From the NCBI RefSeq assembly GCF_003286085.1, contig NW_020825289.1, positions 20,238,001 to 20,302,000 on the forward strand: a DNA stretch of 64,000 nt. The letters run 5' to 3'. The translations under genes were made by a program, and so were the position numbers. Below the pieces are notes generated by a model. That model was not told the origin of the DNA. It did not search any database and saw nothing but the letters and a program-made list of their open reading frames with translations. The stretch comes from Drosophila persimilis (lineage: Eukaryota; Arthropoda; Insecta; Diptera; Drosophilidae). The first letter of the stretch is position 1. Each line of letters starts with the position of its first letter. Positions 1 to 13,004 of this stretch are shown piece by piece.

Positions 1-930
1 GAAATATTAATGCGCGCTTCCCTCCACTGGTGATTTCTGTCAGAAATGTGGAAGAACTTCGGGGATGGATGCAGGATCCCTTATTCCTTGAACTAATCAA
101 ACATTCTACAGTCTTCTTTTTGGGGCATGCATCAAAGTCACCATCCATCAGAATTTCCATGAAAAAGACGCTCGTAAATTAAATTTAAATGGTTACAGTA
201 ATTCCCGTAATTGTAGACACATTCTTTTAGATGGATAATGGATAATAAGGAGAACATTGCAGCAGCACCACTCATAGATCATGCCACAAGCTTGATTTAT
301 GGGTCGGAGCTGGAAATTAATAAACATCAACATTTTATGCGGCTGCAAGCAAGCAAGATGTCAGTCTCAGTCTCTCCTCCTCCTTTTTTTTTTTTTGGAC
401 ATAATCATAATTATAATTGCGCTTATCCATTGCTCCGCTCTTCCTTCTTATTTTTTGGAGGAAACCCGTACCCCAGTAGCAGTACCGCATCCTTCACGTT
501 TCACTTTTTGTGTGCAACACGAGCTCTGTCTGCTTCAGGGAATTGGGTTAACCGAAAAAAGGAGGACCAAGAACGAGGAATTGTCAACAGAGTTTTTTAT
601 AGGATATCTTTTATATGTATCTGCATATATTTGATGTCTGTAAACATCACGCGCGCCTCCAAGCGAAAGAAAACTTTATTTTAACTACATTTTTATCGAT
701 TGTCTTTAGCGATTCATTGAAAATAGCTGGAATACAAAAATCAGTAGAAAGGGGAAGGACTGTCTCTATCCGCCCGCCCTTTTGAAACACTGGGTGGACT
801 AAAAGGAGGCCCCCTAATGAACTGTTGACATGCGAGAAATTGCGTGAAGCGAGGAAAATGAACAGCTCAAAGAAGGACAAGGCGGGTACTGGGAGAGTGG
901 ATGAGCCAGCAAAAAACACTGGACTGGACA

Positions 931-962
931 GACACACACCGCACACACACACACACACACAA
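931..962. repeat. CA dinucleotide microsatellite
   Basis: A run of alternating C and A with one interruption, about 30 bp. It is probably polymorphic. It lies in non-coding DNA. Confidence 0.85.
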
Positions 963-1326
963 ACAGACAAGTGGGACATCATATTGTTGCATTCTAAAGT
1001 GGATTAAGTGACGTCATTGACTTTTGCCCTGTGTAACAGATTTGAGCGGAGCGAACCATTAGCCGGGGGAAATCACTGGCTATAATCGGACATAAGTTGT
1101 TCAGCAGCGAGGCTAAAAGGGAAATTCGATAACTGGCAATCACGATGATGATACTTCAACGATTCCACGGCAGGGGACGAAAGGAATGGTAATTTATTGG
1201 CAAAGAAATACTACATAAACGTGATGGTAAATTCAAGTCAAGCCTTCAGGCCATTACTATCGGAGCTGCAGGCCATCGAAAAGCGACAAGCGACAAGCGA
1301 CAAAGAATTCAAATCAAAGGTTCGGT

Positions 1327-1348
1327 GGGGGGGGGGGGGGGGGGGGGG
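1327..1348. repeat. poly-G tract of 22 bases
   Basis: Twenty-two uninterrupted G residues on the plus strand. Mononucleotide G runs this long are rare in fly DNA, where poly-A/T runs dominate. The run could form a G-quadruplex, or its length could be a sequencing artefact. Confidence 0.85.
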
Positions 1349-1519
1349 ACAAAAATATGTATTCAAAACTATGTGCATTTTACAGTGTATCAAAAACCAT
1401 CAGCGTAATGGAATTCAGTTGTTTGTTGAAGATGAAGGCTTCTTCTCAATTCATATGCCATAAAAGATACAAACTTTATAACTGTCAAGTATCTTAGAAA
1501 ATTATTGAGATACATACAC

Positions 1520-1547
1520 GATAGATAGATAGATATAGAGATAGATA
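1520..1547. repeat. GATA tetranucleotide microsatellite
   Basis: Imperfect tandem GATA units in AT-rich non-coding DNA. Confidence 0.7.
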
Positions 1548-2385
1548 CACGTCATTCACATCATTCGACGATGATTATCACATAAGCTATCGTTCAAACT
1601 CAGTTATCGATTACTTCATTCAATAATTAATTTTTGTAGCTATTTATATTCTAATATCGCATGATTTTAGAGCGCCTAATCAGCGCCTAGTTTTCGTGTG
1701 TTTAAACCGCAATGGACCGTACCATTGGAAACCTAATCCATTAAGTAAACGAAATTTTGGCGATCGATGAGCACACAACGATAGCAAAATCAATTCAATC
1801 AAACTTCAAAGCTAAGAAGTCAACAGTTGGTTGCGAGGAGAAAATTAATTTCAATCGTTGAATACACAAATTACAGTCCACAGAACTGCACCAGAGCCAA
1901 GGCTACAATAACAAACTATAATAGCTGCATTATTCTAATTAAAATAACAATAGAATGACAACAATGGGGAATAATCCATCAGGCTAGATGTGGATGGAGA
2001 GGGAGGGGCAGAGAGGGAGAGGCAGAGGACACAAATAATTTGTTTAAGGAATTTATGTTATCAATATGCGAGCAGAGGGCTCCAAAAAGGACACCCACAA
2101 TGAGTATTTGTGCAATTTGTACAGCAGAATTAATAGATGTCCAAAAATGGTAATAATATTATCATTATTATGGCCATCGTCTATTGGGGTAATCAATTCC
2201 ATTCCATTCCATTCTGCTCATCCATACACACACACAAGCACACACTTGCAGGCAAACCGATATTTATACATGTATCTATTAATATTGTGGCTGTATATGG
2301 ATGTGTATCTGTGGCGCATCGAATTACATTGCATTTGTATTGTAACATATTTCATGTTTCTGTTGTTGCTTGTTGGTTGTTGCAG

Positions 2386-5197
2386 CGCCATGCTCTCCCT
2401 GGTGACAACCATATTGTGCGTCGTCTGCTATTGTTGCCACCGCAACATCAAAAAGCGCACAGAGGCCGCCTACAGGCAGCAGCAGCATCAATGGCTGGAG
2501 ACGGATCCCAATATGGAAATCTATAGCGTTGAGCAGGTAAGTTTCTTTTGCGCTGCCCATGCCATGCCCATGCCGCCACCACCCCCGGAGGGTGAAAGGC
2601 CAACGGTTACAATATCAAAGGCCACTCTCCAATGGGGAATGATGTTGCAATTGAACGGAATGCACCAGAGAAATGTGTAACAATTTAATTCAAGAAATAC
2701 GAGTGGAGGGAAATGGGCTTGGGATCGGGTTTGGGGTATAAGTATTTTCTTGTGGGGTTTTGAGGATTCTGGCGAGAATTTCTCTAATGAAGGATGAAGA
2801 ATGTTTCAAAGGAACAGAGCTGTGGATTCTATGGGACTTCGCCATTTGATATGTGAATGCTGGCCTGTGAAAGAGTCTATAATACCCAATCGCATAGGTT
2901 CCGTTCCTCTGGCAACATCAAATATTCTCCTGAAATTGGTTAATCTTCAATTCATTGATTTAATGACTCTCCAGTTTGAATGTCAAATCCTAATTGCTGT
3001 GGAACCACGAATCACAATCAGCGGCCAATTGGCCAAAGTATAAATAAATTAGTAGACTGCTAGACATTCGTGGGGATGCAGACTGGCAGACTGGCAGACT
3101 GGTAGCCCCACAGCCCCACAGGCCATCCCCCACCGCCAGTGGCCTCTTTCAAGTTTAAGCCAACATTTCAAGGCGACATTTCAAGAATGTAAGCCAGAAA
3201 GTGGCACAGAAAGAGGCATGGGGTAAGCAGAGAGTGGGGCAGCAAAAGATTGTAGGCATGAGGGGTAATGGATATTTATGCGGCACATTTAACAGGTGCC
3301 ACATCAGCAACAACAACAACAACAACGACAACAAAGTAACTTGACCACAGCAGAAAAAAGGCGCGACAATTGCTTTTTGCTGCTGCCACCGACGGGGCGC
3401 CGGCCGCGCCGCTTCCAAGGGCCAAAGAAGCGGGGCTGGGGGCGGGAACGGCAGCGATGGCACTTGGAATCCGCCATTAGAAGCCGCACTCACTTGGCCC
3501 AGGGCTTTATTAAGTTACAAGCCACGAGAACCCACTGCCACTGCCACTGCCATCCGTCAGTTCATTGTGGTTTGTTGGCCCACTGGGAGATGGCCAGAAA
3601 GAAGAACGGAGGAACAGAAGGCGCCGCGTAAATCAACGTTAGCCTGTCCTGCCGCAAAAATGTCAACTGTAGACAGTCCTCCCACTGCAGCAGGAGGAGG
3701 CGGGCTTGGGATAGGAATTGCTAGAGACAGCAGCAGAAGGAGGGATTGGGCTAGGAATTGGTGGACAGTGGAGAGTAGGGGTGGGGTGCAGGGGCAGAGG
3801 CAGAGGGCTGCTACAGAGTGAAATAAATTTATGATGTGTGCAATTTAAACTTTTTCATGTGAATTTACGCGAAATTTCATTTGTCCTCCATTAATAGAGT
3901 AAATTGCAACCAGTTCTGGTAGAGATCCGCGAATCTCCTTCTAGGATGCAGATTCCATCAGAAATAACCCATCCTCTAATCAATGTCCTTCCACACCTCA
4001 TTCCAGTGCTACGAGACATCTGGACTATTCCTGGGCGACTCCACAGACGGACTGTCCGTTATGCCGACCCTGCACCACGAGCCGCCGCCCTCCTACGATG
4101 CGGTGGTGCTGCACGAGCAGCAGTTGCTGCAGCAACAACAGCAGCACCAGCAGCAGCTGGAGCAGCTCCAGCTGCAGCAACAGCAGATCCTGATGCAGCG
4201 GATCTCGCCCCCGCCCGGCTATCGATCCTCGCTGGACATCAGCACCCACCACCATCCCCACGGGCCGGTCGGCGGCTGCAGCCGTGGCACGCCCGATGGC
4301 AGTGTGGATGCCATGGCCAGTGGATCGGGGGCAATCAGAGGAGGAGGAGGAGGAGCAGCTGCAGCTGGATGCGGAGCCGCGGTCAACAAGGAACTGCAGC
4401 TGGCGCTGAACGCCCAGTCCTGCTGCTCCCTGCAGCGGGCGGAGGTGGAGAGCATGTGGAATGCTACGGAAATGGAGAGCATGTGGAATGCAGGTGCGGC
4501 TGCGGTTGCCGCCCGACGTGGAAATTGCCTGGAAATGGAAACAGTGCCGCCACCACCAGCGGTACCTCTGGCCCTGCAGGGCAGGAAGCACGGTGGTCAG
4601 CAGGGCTTCGGGCTGAACACCTTGGGGCGTCGCTACCTGCAGCAGAGCCACCAGCACAGTCACTACCGACAGGGCTGTCCGCTGTGTGGCAAGTTCCGCT
4701 ACGAGGCGGAAGCGGAAGATGAGGTGAGCCCATGTGCCTTGTCTGTGGAAAGCGGCCTCAATGTGGGCTCCATGAGGAGCAGCGAAGTGCCGCCAGAGGA
4801 TGCCAACGAAAATAGAATGTTGGCAAGTGCTGAGCTGGCAACATGTCCCTGCCCCTGCTCCACCAACTGCGACAACGAGGATGGAAACGGCAACCACATG
4901 ATTGGCGAATCCCAGCCAGAAGATGAGGCAAATGGGAATGCCCAACCCGCAACACAGGAAGCAATCAACGAGCCAACCACCACAACCATCACCGATGTCA
5001 ACGATGAAAATGACAACGCATCTGTGGCAGCCACGTCATCGGCCCGGAATGAGGAGGAGCTGGCTGCTGCCAGCCAGGATTTGAGCAACATCAACGAGAA
5101 CGGCTTTATCAGCCTGGATATGAGCAAAATCATTGACAGATCGGGTCTGCCCACATATGAGGGAGCCCTGAAGCTGGAGTCCAGTGGCTATGTGTAG
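2386..5197 (+). CDS. single-pass membrane protein with PPxY and LPxY motifs (3' part, 5' exons not seen)
   Basis: Two coding exons are visible: 2386-2536 and 4007-5197. The first starts in phase 2 after a TTGTTGCAG acceptor and ends in phase 0 at a GTAAGT donor. The second starts after TTCCAG and ends at TAG. The first exon encodes one hydrophobic segment (LSLVTTILCVVCYCC) followed at once by the basic stop-transfer run HRNIKKR, so the rest is a cytoplasmic tail of about 430 residues. The tail carries EPPPSYDAVV (a PPxY motif) soon after the membrane, a Gln-rich stretch coded by CAG/CAA repeats, a cysteine pair (CPLCGK) and, at the very C terminus, GLPTYEGAL (an LPxY motif). Such pairs bind WW domains of Nedd4-family ligases, as in Commissureless. 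I infer a membrane adaptor for a Nedd4-type ligase or another WW protein. The gene itself is not recognised, and the N-terminal and extracellular part is missing. Confidence 0.75.
4117..4200 (+). repeat. CAG/CAA 'opa' repeat coding for polyglutamine
   Basis: Mixed CAG and CAA codons encode Gln-rich sequence with interspersed Leu in the cytoplasmic tail of the PPxY protein. It is in frame, so length changes would alter the protein without a frameshift. Confidence 0.85.
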
Positions 5198-8100
5198 GAG
5201 ACCCAAGAGGAAGATCATCCCTTGTGTTAGCTATAATCTATAGAAACCTAAATCACAAATGTGCTTTAATTATGGAATAAGATGGCACTCTCTTTTGGAC
5301 AGCTGTGAAATGGCAAAAAGGTTTTTGGTTCACTCAACGCACTAGTTAATCTGTTTGTAGTTCCTTTAGTTAAATAGTTAATCGTTTTGTAGTTCCTTTC
5401 TCAGGTCTGACTGATCTCACAGAATGGATTAAGATTCGTTTTGTTTATCGTTTATCTCATGGATTATTATAAATTATTTTCTACTATCAAAGACACATAG
5501 AACATCCCTACAGGATCAATTGTAATCAGCCTTACTGTCCACACAATACATACCTTAACTTTACGATCTCTTTGGATCTCTGCTAAGTACACATGTCGTT
5601 ATTCTTACGATCCCCCAGATCTCTCTCTATCACTCGTTGTAAGCAAAGAAAGTATAAAGAAAAAATATAATCCTAATTTCTAGTGTTAGGCCCATATGCA
5701 TATCCCTGTAAATGTTCGTTTCAGGCAAAGAATATCAATAAAAAAACAAGCAAAAAAATAAAAATAAAATCCCCAATGAAGGTGCAACAGCTCCCCATCG
5801 GCAGCCTTAACCCTAATAAGTACGATTACCATAATATTATGTTTTGTGTTTTGCTCCGTCAAACGCAATCCAATTGAATTTGTATTATATGTATACCCAT
5901 CGCACTCCCCCTTCCCCTCTACCTAAAGGGCAGATAGCGAAATGAAAACGAAACCGATACAAAAAAAGAAAAAATCGCAAGCGGGGCGATGAATGACATG
6001 CAAACAAATCGTCAAAGACGGCGACTGACAAGCGGGCAAAAGAACAGAACAGACAATACGCGCTATCTCTATCTCACTCTCTCTCCCCCCTCTAATTCCA
6101 CCGGTCACTGTGCACTTAGCTATGGGCTAACGGGACAGACTGCGGCCTTTGTGTCTCCCCGTCTCTGTCTGGATCATTTGCATTAAGGATGGCAGCGAAA
6201 CAGCAGGCAAGGAAGAGAAGAGAATTCAGTGAAGGGGAAACCGCAACGACTGATAGGATACCCTCACATATGCTATGCATGATATGAGTTGGGCTTTGAT
6301 TAGTCATAGTTCAGGTGGATATTCGTATGCAATTCTTTCGAGCAATCGATTCGATTGCAACATTTTCTTATACACATTTCTATATTTTTGGGTGTAGTCA
6401 CAGTCGCAATAGCCCGAATCGTTTGAAAGGGTATCAAAAACAAATCGCATTGGCAGCCGCGTGTGGTGTTTTGTTGTTTTCTGTGGTCAAGCGATGGTTG
6501 GAGATAAGAAGCCTTCTCCCGGTTCTCTCTTTGTTCTTGTTCTGGTCTTCATTTGCTCTTGCCATAGTGCCGCATTGAAAGGGAAACAAGAAACTTGTTA
6601 GAGGCACTCATCATTTTCCACAATTTCCACTGGGAGGAATGCAACCTTGAAATGCCAAAGGGGGAGGTTCGGGGAGAGGACAGGAACTGTGGAATGGAAT
6701 GTAATTATACATGGATCGATGGAAAAGCCTACGAACGACTTTTTGCAAGTGATATTTAAGGCACTCCCCATATCAAATCCGACTTGACTTGACCCCAATC
6801 AAATATTTATAATCCTCCAGTGATTTTTGTTTTCATTCGTTTTATTTCACTTCCGTCATGATTTCGTTTAGCACCACTCCAGCCACATACCGTCGTGTCA
6901 GCAGCATTTCAGTATTCAAAATTGGTATATTTTCACATAAGATGTGGAGGCAATAAACCCAAAAAACAAAATTTTGTATTATTTATGGCCATGCCAAAGA
7001 GATTTCCTTGCGGTTGGCACTACGATTTAGCCGGGTGAAGGCGCGCGCTTTGTTGATAATTGCAAACTGAATGTGATGCGTTACGTTAGTGGCACAACAA
7101 GTTGAGGCACAGCTGCAGCAGTCGCAGCAGCAGCAGCAGCGGCAGCGGCAACAGCAGAGTGGCAGCCGCAGCCGCACCACAAAGCAGATAGAGGTCTATC
7201 CATTGGCGTAGTAGCTTTAGATATACCCTAGAAAAACGTTTGTTTAATCATAATTTAATATTAATTTTCTATGAAATGTCTATGATAAATGGATTCCTTC
7301 GTTCCCAAGACAGATCCATCGTGTATAGGAAGAGGAAAGTTCGAGGGCTGCCTTCAGTGTCTGCGTCTGCAGTCTCAAACCACTTTCCAAAACCACAATA
7401 CCCGGCTGCTAGGGAGTATCAAAAAAGACAGAAAAAGAGAGCGTCAGACGCCAGATAATGTGCATGTGTGCAGGGGCCAAACAAAATAGAGCGCACGAGA
7501 GCTGAATAGAAGGCAACTGAAAATGAGACCTGAACCGAACCAAACAGAACAAAATGATGGCATGGGCATGGGCATGGGAACATGGAGCATGGGGTTGGAT
7601 TGGTGGGTGGCTGGGTGCCTGCCCGAGTGGGTTGCTGCCTGAGTGGGGAATGCCGCAAACTGCGCAGCGCCGTTTGACCCTTGGCTGAACAGCTCTCGGC
7701 CGCCTGCTTCGATTTATTAATAAAACCATAGACAGAGAGAGAGGGACACACGTGCACACAGGGGGGCCTAGGCGGCGGCGGCGGCCGACGCGGATTGGGG
7801 GCAGGTGTCGTTGTCGTCGTCGTCGTCGTTGGTGTGAACACAAGCACATGCCACCACAATTGGTCTTCCTCTCTCATATTTATAATTACTGCAAATTGTC
7901 GCTTAAAATGTTGTTGTGTCCCCTGCCAAAAGCACTCGAACTACTTATTGTAGGAGTGTGTCATCATCGTCATCAGTGGAATCATCCACAGCAGCATCAT
8001 TATGAGCATCTTCATTATACTAGCTGGGAGGCTGTGGCACGTGCTTAAAAATAGACTCCATTTGGCAATTGGTATGACCTAAAAATTGGGATACAAATAA

Positions 8101-9993
8101 GACCTAGGAGCAAGACAATCGCCGACGATGGTAATGCTCTAACAGGCCAATGGGGATAACAAACCAGAACAAACCAAAACTAAAAAAAACCAGATGGAAA
8201 ATGTTTTGAAATTGATTCTTATACTCATTCGAAACAGACGTACATACATATATCGGAATTCAGGTCTGCAAAAGCTTAAACCTAGCTTGAAATTACTTAG
8301 GAACTGGTTGTTGAGGGTCTCAGGTAACAAATTCCTTGGAAATAGCTTCACAGATGAACAAAATTACAAAGAAAATGTCTCAAATTTGTTTCAACTTTTG
8401 TTTTAGTGGATTTTAGATCGGTATTCCTTAAAACAGCTTCAACGATAAGAGTATTTCGAGAGCCATTTTGTTGACTTTCAAGCATTTTGCTGATAAGCCA
8501 TAAATTAAATAACCAAAAATCATATATGTACATATATGTATGTACATATATATTACGAGCTCAAATCACTGTTTGGTTCGTATATCGCTTCCGCTACCCA
8601 GAATCCAGAGTTCAGAAGCTGGGCAACGCAAACTGTATTATCCGGGGGATCGACACAGGGGAGGGCGGAATGCCGTAGACAGTGGCCCCCCGATAGCCCC
8701 AAAAACGCAACAGCAATGGGAGTGTACAGTGGCGTGTGTCGGGGTATGTAGAAGTGGGCCAGCTACAGCTACTGCCGCAGCCAACAACAAAGGAAAAGTG
8801 CAAAAACCGAAAGTAAAAGTGCAAATACCCAAAAAGATGCCAACACACGTACAGGCAGTACAGGCCTGCCCACTCCACACCCCATAAAAACGGAGGCAAC
8901 CGAGGAGAGGGAGAGACTTACCCACACTGCGGATTGGAATGCTCTTTGCATGTCCTGATTTCTTCCGTCGCCAGGCTCTAAATGAGGGCTAGACGCTAGA
9001 GTAGGGAGGCTTTATGGGATGGTGGAGGGAGGTGGGGATCCTAGGGTGCGGTGGTGCTGGTGCAGGTGTGGCACACACTGCCGATGTGAGGAAACACACT
9101 TGTAGTTATTGCTTTGCGTGCGTCTGTCGTTTCTGTGCCGCAGCCAGATTACACATTACACATATTACATCTTTAATTGAACTTATTCATGTTGTAATTC
9201 CTACACAAACAACTGCACACGACAAAAGATCGAATCGAAAGAGTTGTTGGCAGCGAGCGGTATGGGGTGTGGAAAATCTGTCTGGTTGCGGATTCTGCGG
9301 CGCGTAACTCTTATTTCGTATTGGTTATAGCTTATAGGTTAAAGCCTTTCCCTTGGAGGTCACTATATCATTAAATACATAGTATTTATTGCACGTCCCG
9401 CACACGTTGGGGCTTTCGTTATTAAACAATTAAAAATCGCTTGGGGCATTTTTTTATTTGCAAAAAAAACAAAAAACAAAATACGCGACTGACCGTATGG
9501 GGAAAGCCGCAAAATACTTCAGTAGTTTAGCAAAGAGAAAATAAAATACTGAAAAATACTCATAGGGAGGCCGCGCGATTTAAATACATTCATTTGTATG
9601 GCACCGCTGGAGGCGGCTTCGGTTTGGTTTTATTTGGAAATTATTGTAACGTAACTATCATAAACGTAATTATAAAAACTAAACAGAAATCCATATTACA
9701 CATAATCATAGTAGTTAAGCAAGTGCTTGGTTAGATGCTTCAGTGTTCTCATTGTTTCCTTTTCTGCACTGATATTCACCCAATTGCGTTGCGATGTAAA
9801 ATTTATCTAATGATTTGTACCATTTGTCTGTGAATCCTATTCCATTTACATGATTCTTGGGCTATGCTAATGATTAGCTTTACCAATTTGGTTGCAGGAA
9901 CTGCATTAAAAATGAATACTAACAAAATAATATAACGTGTATTTACAGCACCACATTCTTCGGGTGTTGTGTTGCCTGTGGTGTCGTGGGGCT
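5198..9993. other. 3' UTR followed by intergenic DNA without a recognisable gene
   Basis: The start is probably the 3' UTR of the PPxY gene, with A-rich AATAAAA-type sequence near 5750. The rest holds short unrelated open frames, a CAG-rich stretch at about 7110-7160, a CGG/GTC-rich stretch at about 7770-7835 and GGGCAT repeats at about 7560. No conserved domain, tRNA or rRNA signature was seen on either strand. The end may include the 3' UTR of the minus-strand homeobox gene. Confidence 0.5.
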
Positions 9994-12108
9994 TTAATTG
10001 CGCAGATAAGCAAAGCCCTCTTCTTGTCCGGGATCGTTGTGACGCACTGCCATAGCTGTCTCCACTAGATAATAGAGGCACTTGTATTTGTCACGCTTCT
10101 CTCGACTTAGATCTGCAGGGGAAATCAGAGCAGTAAGTATATAAATATATAAAAGCATACATTTCCTCTGATCTTACTCTGTGGTGGCGGTGTGGACTGG
10201 GTCTGACTGCTGCCGCCCTCGTTGTTGGTGTATAACTCCTCTGAGGACCTTTCCTTTTGATTGGAGCTGCTTGTGTCCACTACTGTGGCCGGGGCCCCGA
10301 GGTGATGAAGTAGGTCGTTCCTAGTGACCACAACCTTTGGCTTGGCTGAAAAGGTTTCCAATCCGTTTACTTTGGTTCACAATCTAGCTATAATGAATGC
10401 TGAAACTTACGCTCACGCTTTATGATCGGATCTACGGCCGCCTCTTGGCTGTTGGCAGTAGTTTCCTTGATGGCTGCGGCGCTACTCGTAGCAACCTCTT
10501 CCGTGGTGAAAACGGTTCTGCACCGAGAAACGAAAGAACATGAAAGTACAAGCGAACACTCAAAAGTGGAGGCCCTACTTACTTCATCACGGACTGCCAG
10601 TCGTCGGAGGTCTCGAAGCGCACTTCTCGCTCGCTGTTTTGCTCGCACGACTCGTATCCCTGAGCGCTCTCCTCGCCCTCGGATCTGTGGATGAGAAAGG
10701 AGTGTTTAGCCACATTGGTACCCAAGTGTTAGGCTTAAGATAAGGAGTCCACCAATGTGCTTTGAAACTTCCACGCTGTACCTAGGGGCATTCTTTTTGC
10801 TTCTTTTGGCCGGTTTTACATGTTTCGCATCCTTTTGTTTCTGATCAGTGTCTTGGGCTGCTTTTTGCTCGGATTGAAGCGTTTTGTTAGCCACCTCCGA
10901 GCGCTTACGTCCGCGCCTGATCGGACCTGGCTTTTTGTCCTCCTCAAACTCTGCCGGCATCTGCCGAAATGTGCTGGTAAAAGGCTTTATGGCACCGGTG
11001 GGACTGGTGGCGACGTTTGTTGAGCTGGCGGCCAGCGCGGCAGCCTTCCGCATCTGAAAGGCCTGGATCTTATCTATAATGGTTGCTTGCAGTGACGAGT
11101 GGAGACTCTGGAAGCCCATTGGGTTGTTTGCAACGGCCTGCTGCCAACTTGGGGGAGTAGGTGGGGGAGGGATCAAAGTTGAAGGATCGAATAGACTACG
11201 GCAGCACTATGTGCTCTGCGGCAGTACCTGTAGACAACGCTCTCGTCGTACTCCGGCTCCATTTTGACCATCTGGCCGCTCGGCGTTCGCACGTATTGGT
11301 CGAAGTTTGTGAGGACATTGGCGATTCCCTGGTGGGCGTCGGCAGCACCATCTACTTCCTCTGTGGCGCCAACAAACTGCAAAGATTAAACATATGAGTC
11401 ACACTCTGCTCCTTGGGGTATGGTATTCATGGATGGATTGCATACCACTTCGGAGGAAGGACTGCCTGCCACAGACGACTGGGTTGCACCCTGTTGGGGC
11501 ATGCCCGAGCTGCTGGCGGACGAGTTGGGGCTGACCTTCTTGCCGCGCCGTGAGATGGTGAAGTGCAGCGGGTCGTTGCCCTCGCGTCGTATCATCTCGG
11601 GCAGAATGCGCCGGCGCGCATTGATGAACCAGTTGCATACTTGCAGCACCGTCAGGCTGGCCTCCTGCGCCAGAGTAAACTTCTCGGCATCGCTGGGATA
11701 GGCATTGTAGCGGTGCTCGTAGAGCCAGCGCTTCAGTATCTTCACCGAGTGCTTCGGCAGGTTGCCACGACGCTTGCGCAGCGATCCATTGATATCGATG
11801 TGGTGGTCGTGGTCGGTTTCCACCATCATCTCGTGGTAGTTCTGTAGCTCACGGCTGTCCATCGCCACCATATGGTCGGAGGTGGGATCCTCCTCCACCT
11901 CCACAATGCCATCGGCGGACAGGGTGTCTAATGCATTCATCGACTCCTGGTCATGCGGCAGTGAATCATTGTCCATGCTACAGTCGGACACGAAGCGTTC
12001 GCGACCGTTCGGCAGATCCATCAGGTTCGCCTGATACATGTTCTTGATGTTCCTGCGCACCTGGTGATCCAGCACCAGGTTCACCTCTTCATGATCTGGC
12101 GAAATCAT
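9994..12108 (-). CDS. achi/vis: TGIF-type TALE homeodomain protein, achintya/vismay
   Basis: Seven coding exons on the minus strand: 12108-11446, 11376-11228, 11147-10782, 10684-10583, 10517-10411, 10345-10178 and 10112-9994 (557 residues). The homeodomain is at about residues 90-150. [20 protein letters not shown], the three-residue loop AYP that marks TALE proteins, and [16 protein letters not shown] in helix 3 are all visible, and they match the TGIF class. The start at 12108 is chosen because an in-frame TGA lies eight codons upstream with no ATG between. In flies achi/vis are transcription factors needed for spermatocyte gene expression, acting with Comr and Aly. D. melanogaster carries two tandem near-identical copies, but only one is seen here. 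The 80-bp intron between exons 2 and 3 is a judgement: a nearer acceptor would leave only 32 bp. Confidence 0.93.
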
Positions 12109-13004
12109 TGTTGAGGCCAACGCGCACGTTCAGCAAGAAAAAGCCTGTGAAACGTCACAGAAAAAATTGAGTTTAAGTCCAGGCACAAAAAAAAAACAAC
12201 ACAAATTTATTTTGTTGTGTGTTTAACTTTTGGAAAAATATTTTAATAGATTTTTTCTCGACGATTAACAAAAATATTTGTGCTCACAGCTCGGGCTTCT
12301 GGATAAAACTAACTTTAGCTGAATGCACAGCTAAATGACAGGACACAAAAGTGGGGGCATACTATGGCCCAAAATCTCGGCATTCCCTGCAGCCTACTTG
12401 ATTCTTCAGTTTTCATTGTGTGTTGGAAATCTAACAACATTCACTTGGCAATCTTTTAAATAGTTGTTTCACCAATCGAATATAGTATCGATAGCTGGCC
12501 ACTATGCGCTATCGGATGGCCAGAGACCATGACATATAACATGTCAAATTGACACTTTTAGCCGAATTATTTTGACAAACCTCATCGCGCGCATCAACAA
12601 CATCCACTCCGCGCTCCACCGGCGTCAAGCAAACGTCTGTAAACTGTATTTAATTGCACTATTTGATTTGTTAAACAATTTTAACCTCCTCGACAACGAC
12701 GCCAGCAGCAGGGCAGCAACAAAAACCCGAATACACACGAAGAGAAAGAGAGACGAGAGCAGAGCTGAATGATTGCTGTATCTGTTGGTATTGGAAAACG
12801 CTGCCAGATTTTTTATTTCTACATTAAACGCTTAAATGCTGTAAATAAACGTTTAATGACTACAACAAATTATCATTAATTTTAATGAACTAATTTGTGT
12901 AATTAGCATCACAATCAAATAAAACAAAGTGCCGATTTATTTAATCCTAGTGTTGTAAGACGATTCAAAATTATCAAAGAACAAAATATAACAAAATTAC
13001 CAAA
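12109..13004. promoter_or_regulatory. divergent spacer between achi/vis and the piggyBac-derived gene, with a DRE
   Basis: About 900 bp separate the two divergent start codons. A perfect TATCGATA (DRE, bound by DREF) lies at 12486-12493, with a second CTATCGG-like half site about 20 bp on. The position suits a housekeeping promoter for one or both genes. No coding sequence is supported. Confidence 0.5.

Larger units (their letters stand above)
1..2385. other. non-coding DNA, probably intron of the PPxY membrane-protein gene
   Basis: No gene is supported here. Open frames of 60-200 codons occur but have low-complexity composition and no recognisable domain. Because the first visible exon of the gene at 2386 begins in mid-codon after a clear splice acceptor, at least one upstream exon must exist, and this stretch is most simply part of its intron. 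I could not find that exon in the window. Simple repeats here are listed separately. Confidence 0.5.

Noticed and set aside
238..684. Open frame of 148 codons near the window start
   Set aside because: Composition follows simple T-rich and AT-rich DNA, there is no domain or splice context, and an overlapping frame of similar quality exists.
2066..2385. Upstream in-frame extension of the PPxY gene exon
   Set aside because: A strong acceptor (TTGTTGCAG) sits at 2377-2385, and the sequence before it contains CA repeats and no protein-like pattern.
4025..4945. 306-codon minus-strand frame opposite the PPxY protein
   Set aside because: Antisense shadow produced by GC-rich codons and CAG repeats; the plus frame has the membrane span, PPxY and LPxY motifs.
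7409..7877. Overlapping minus-strand frames of about 150 codons
   Set aside because: Derived from GTC/CGG and GGGCAT repeats; no domain and no splice signals.
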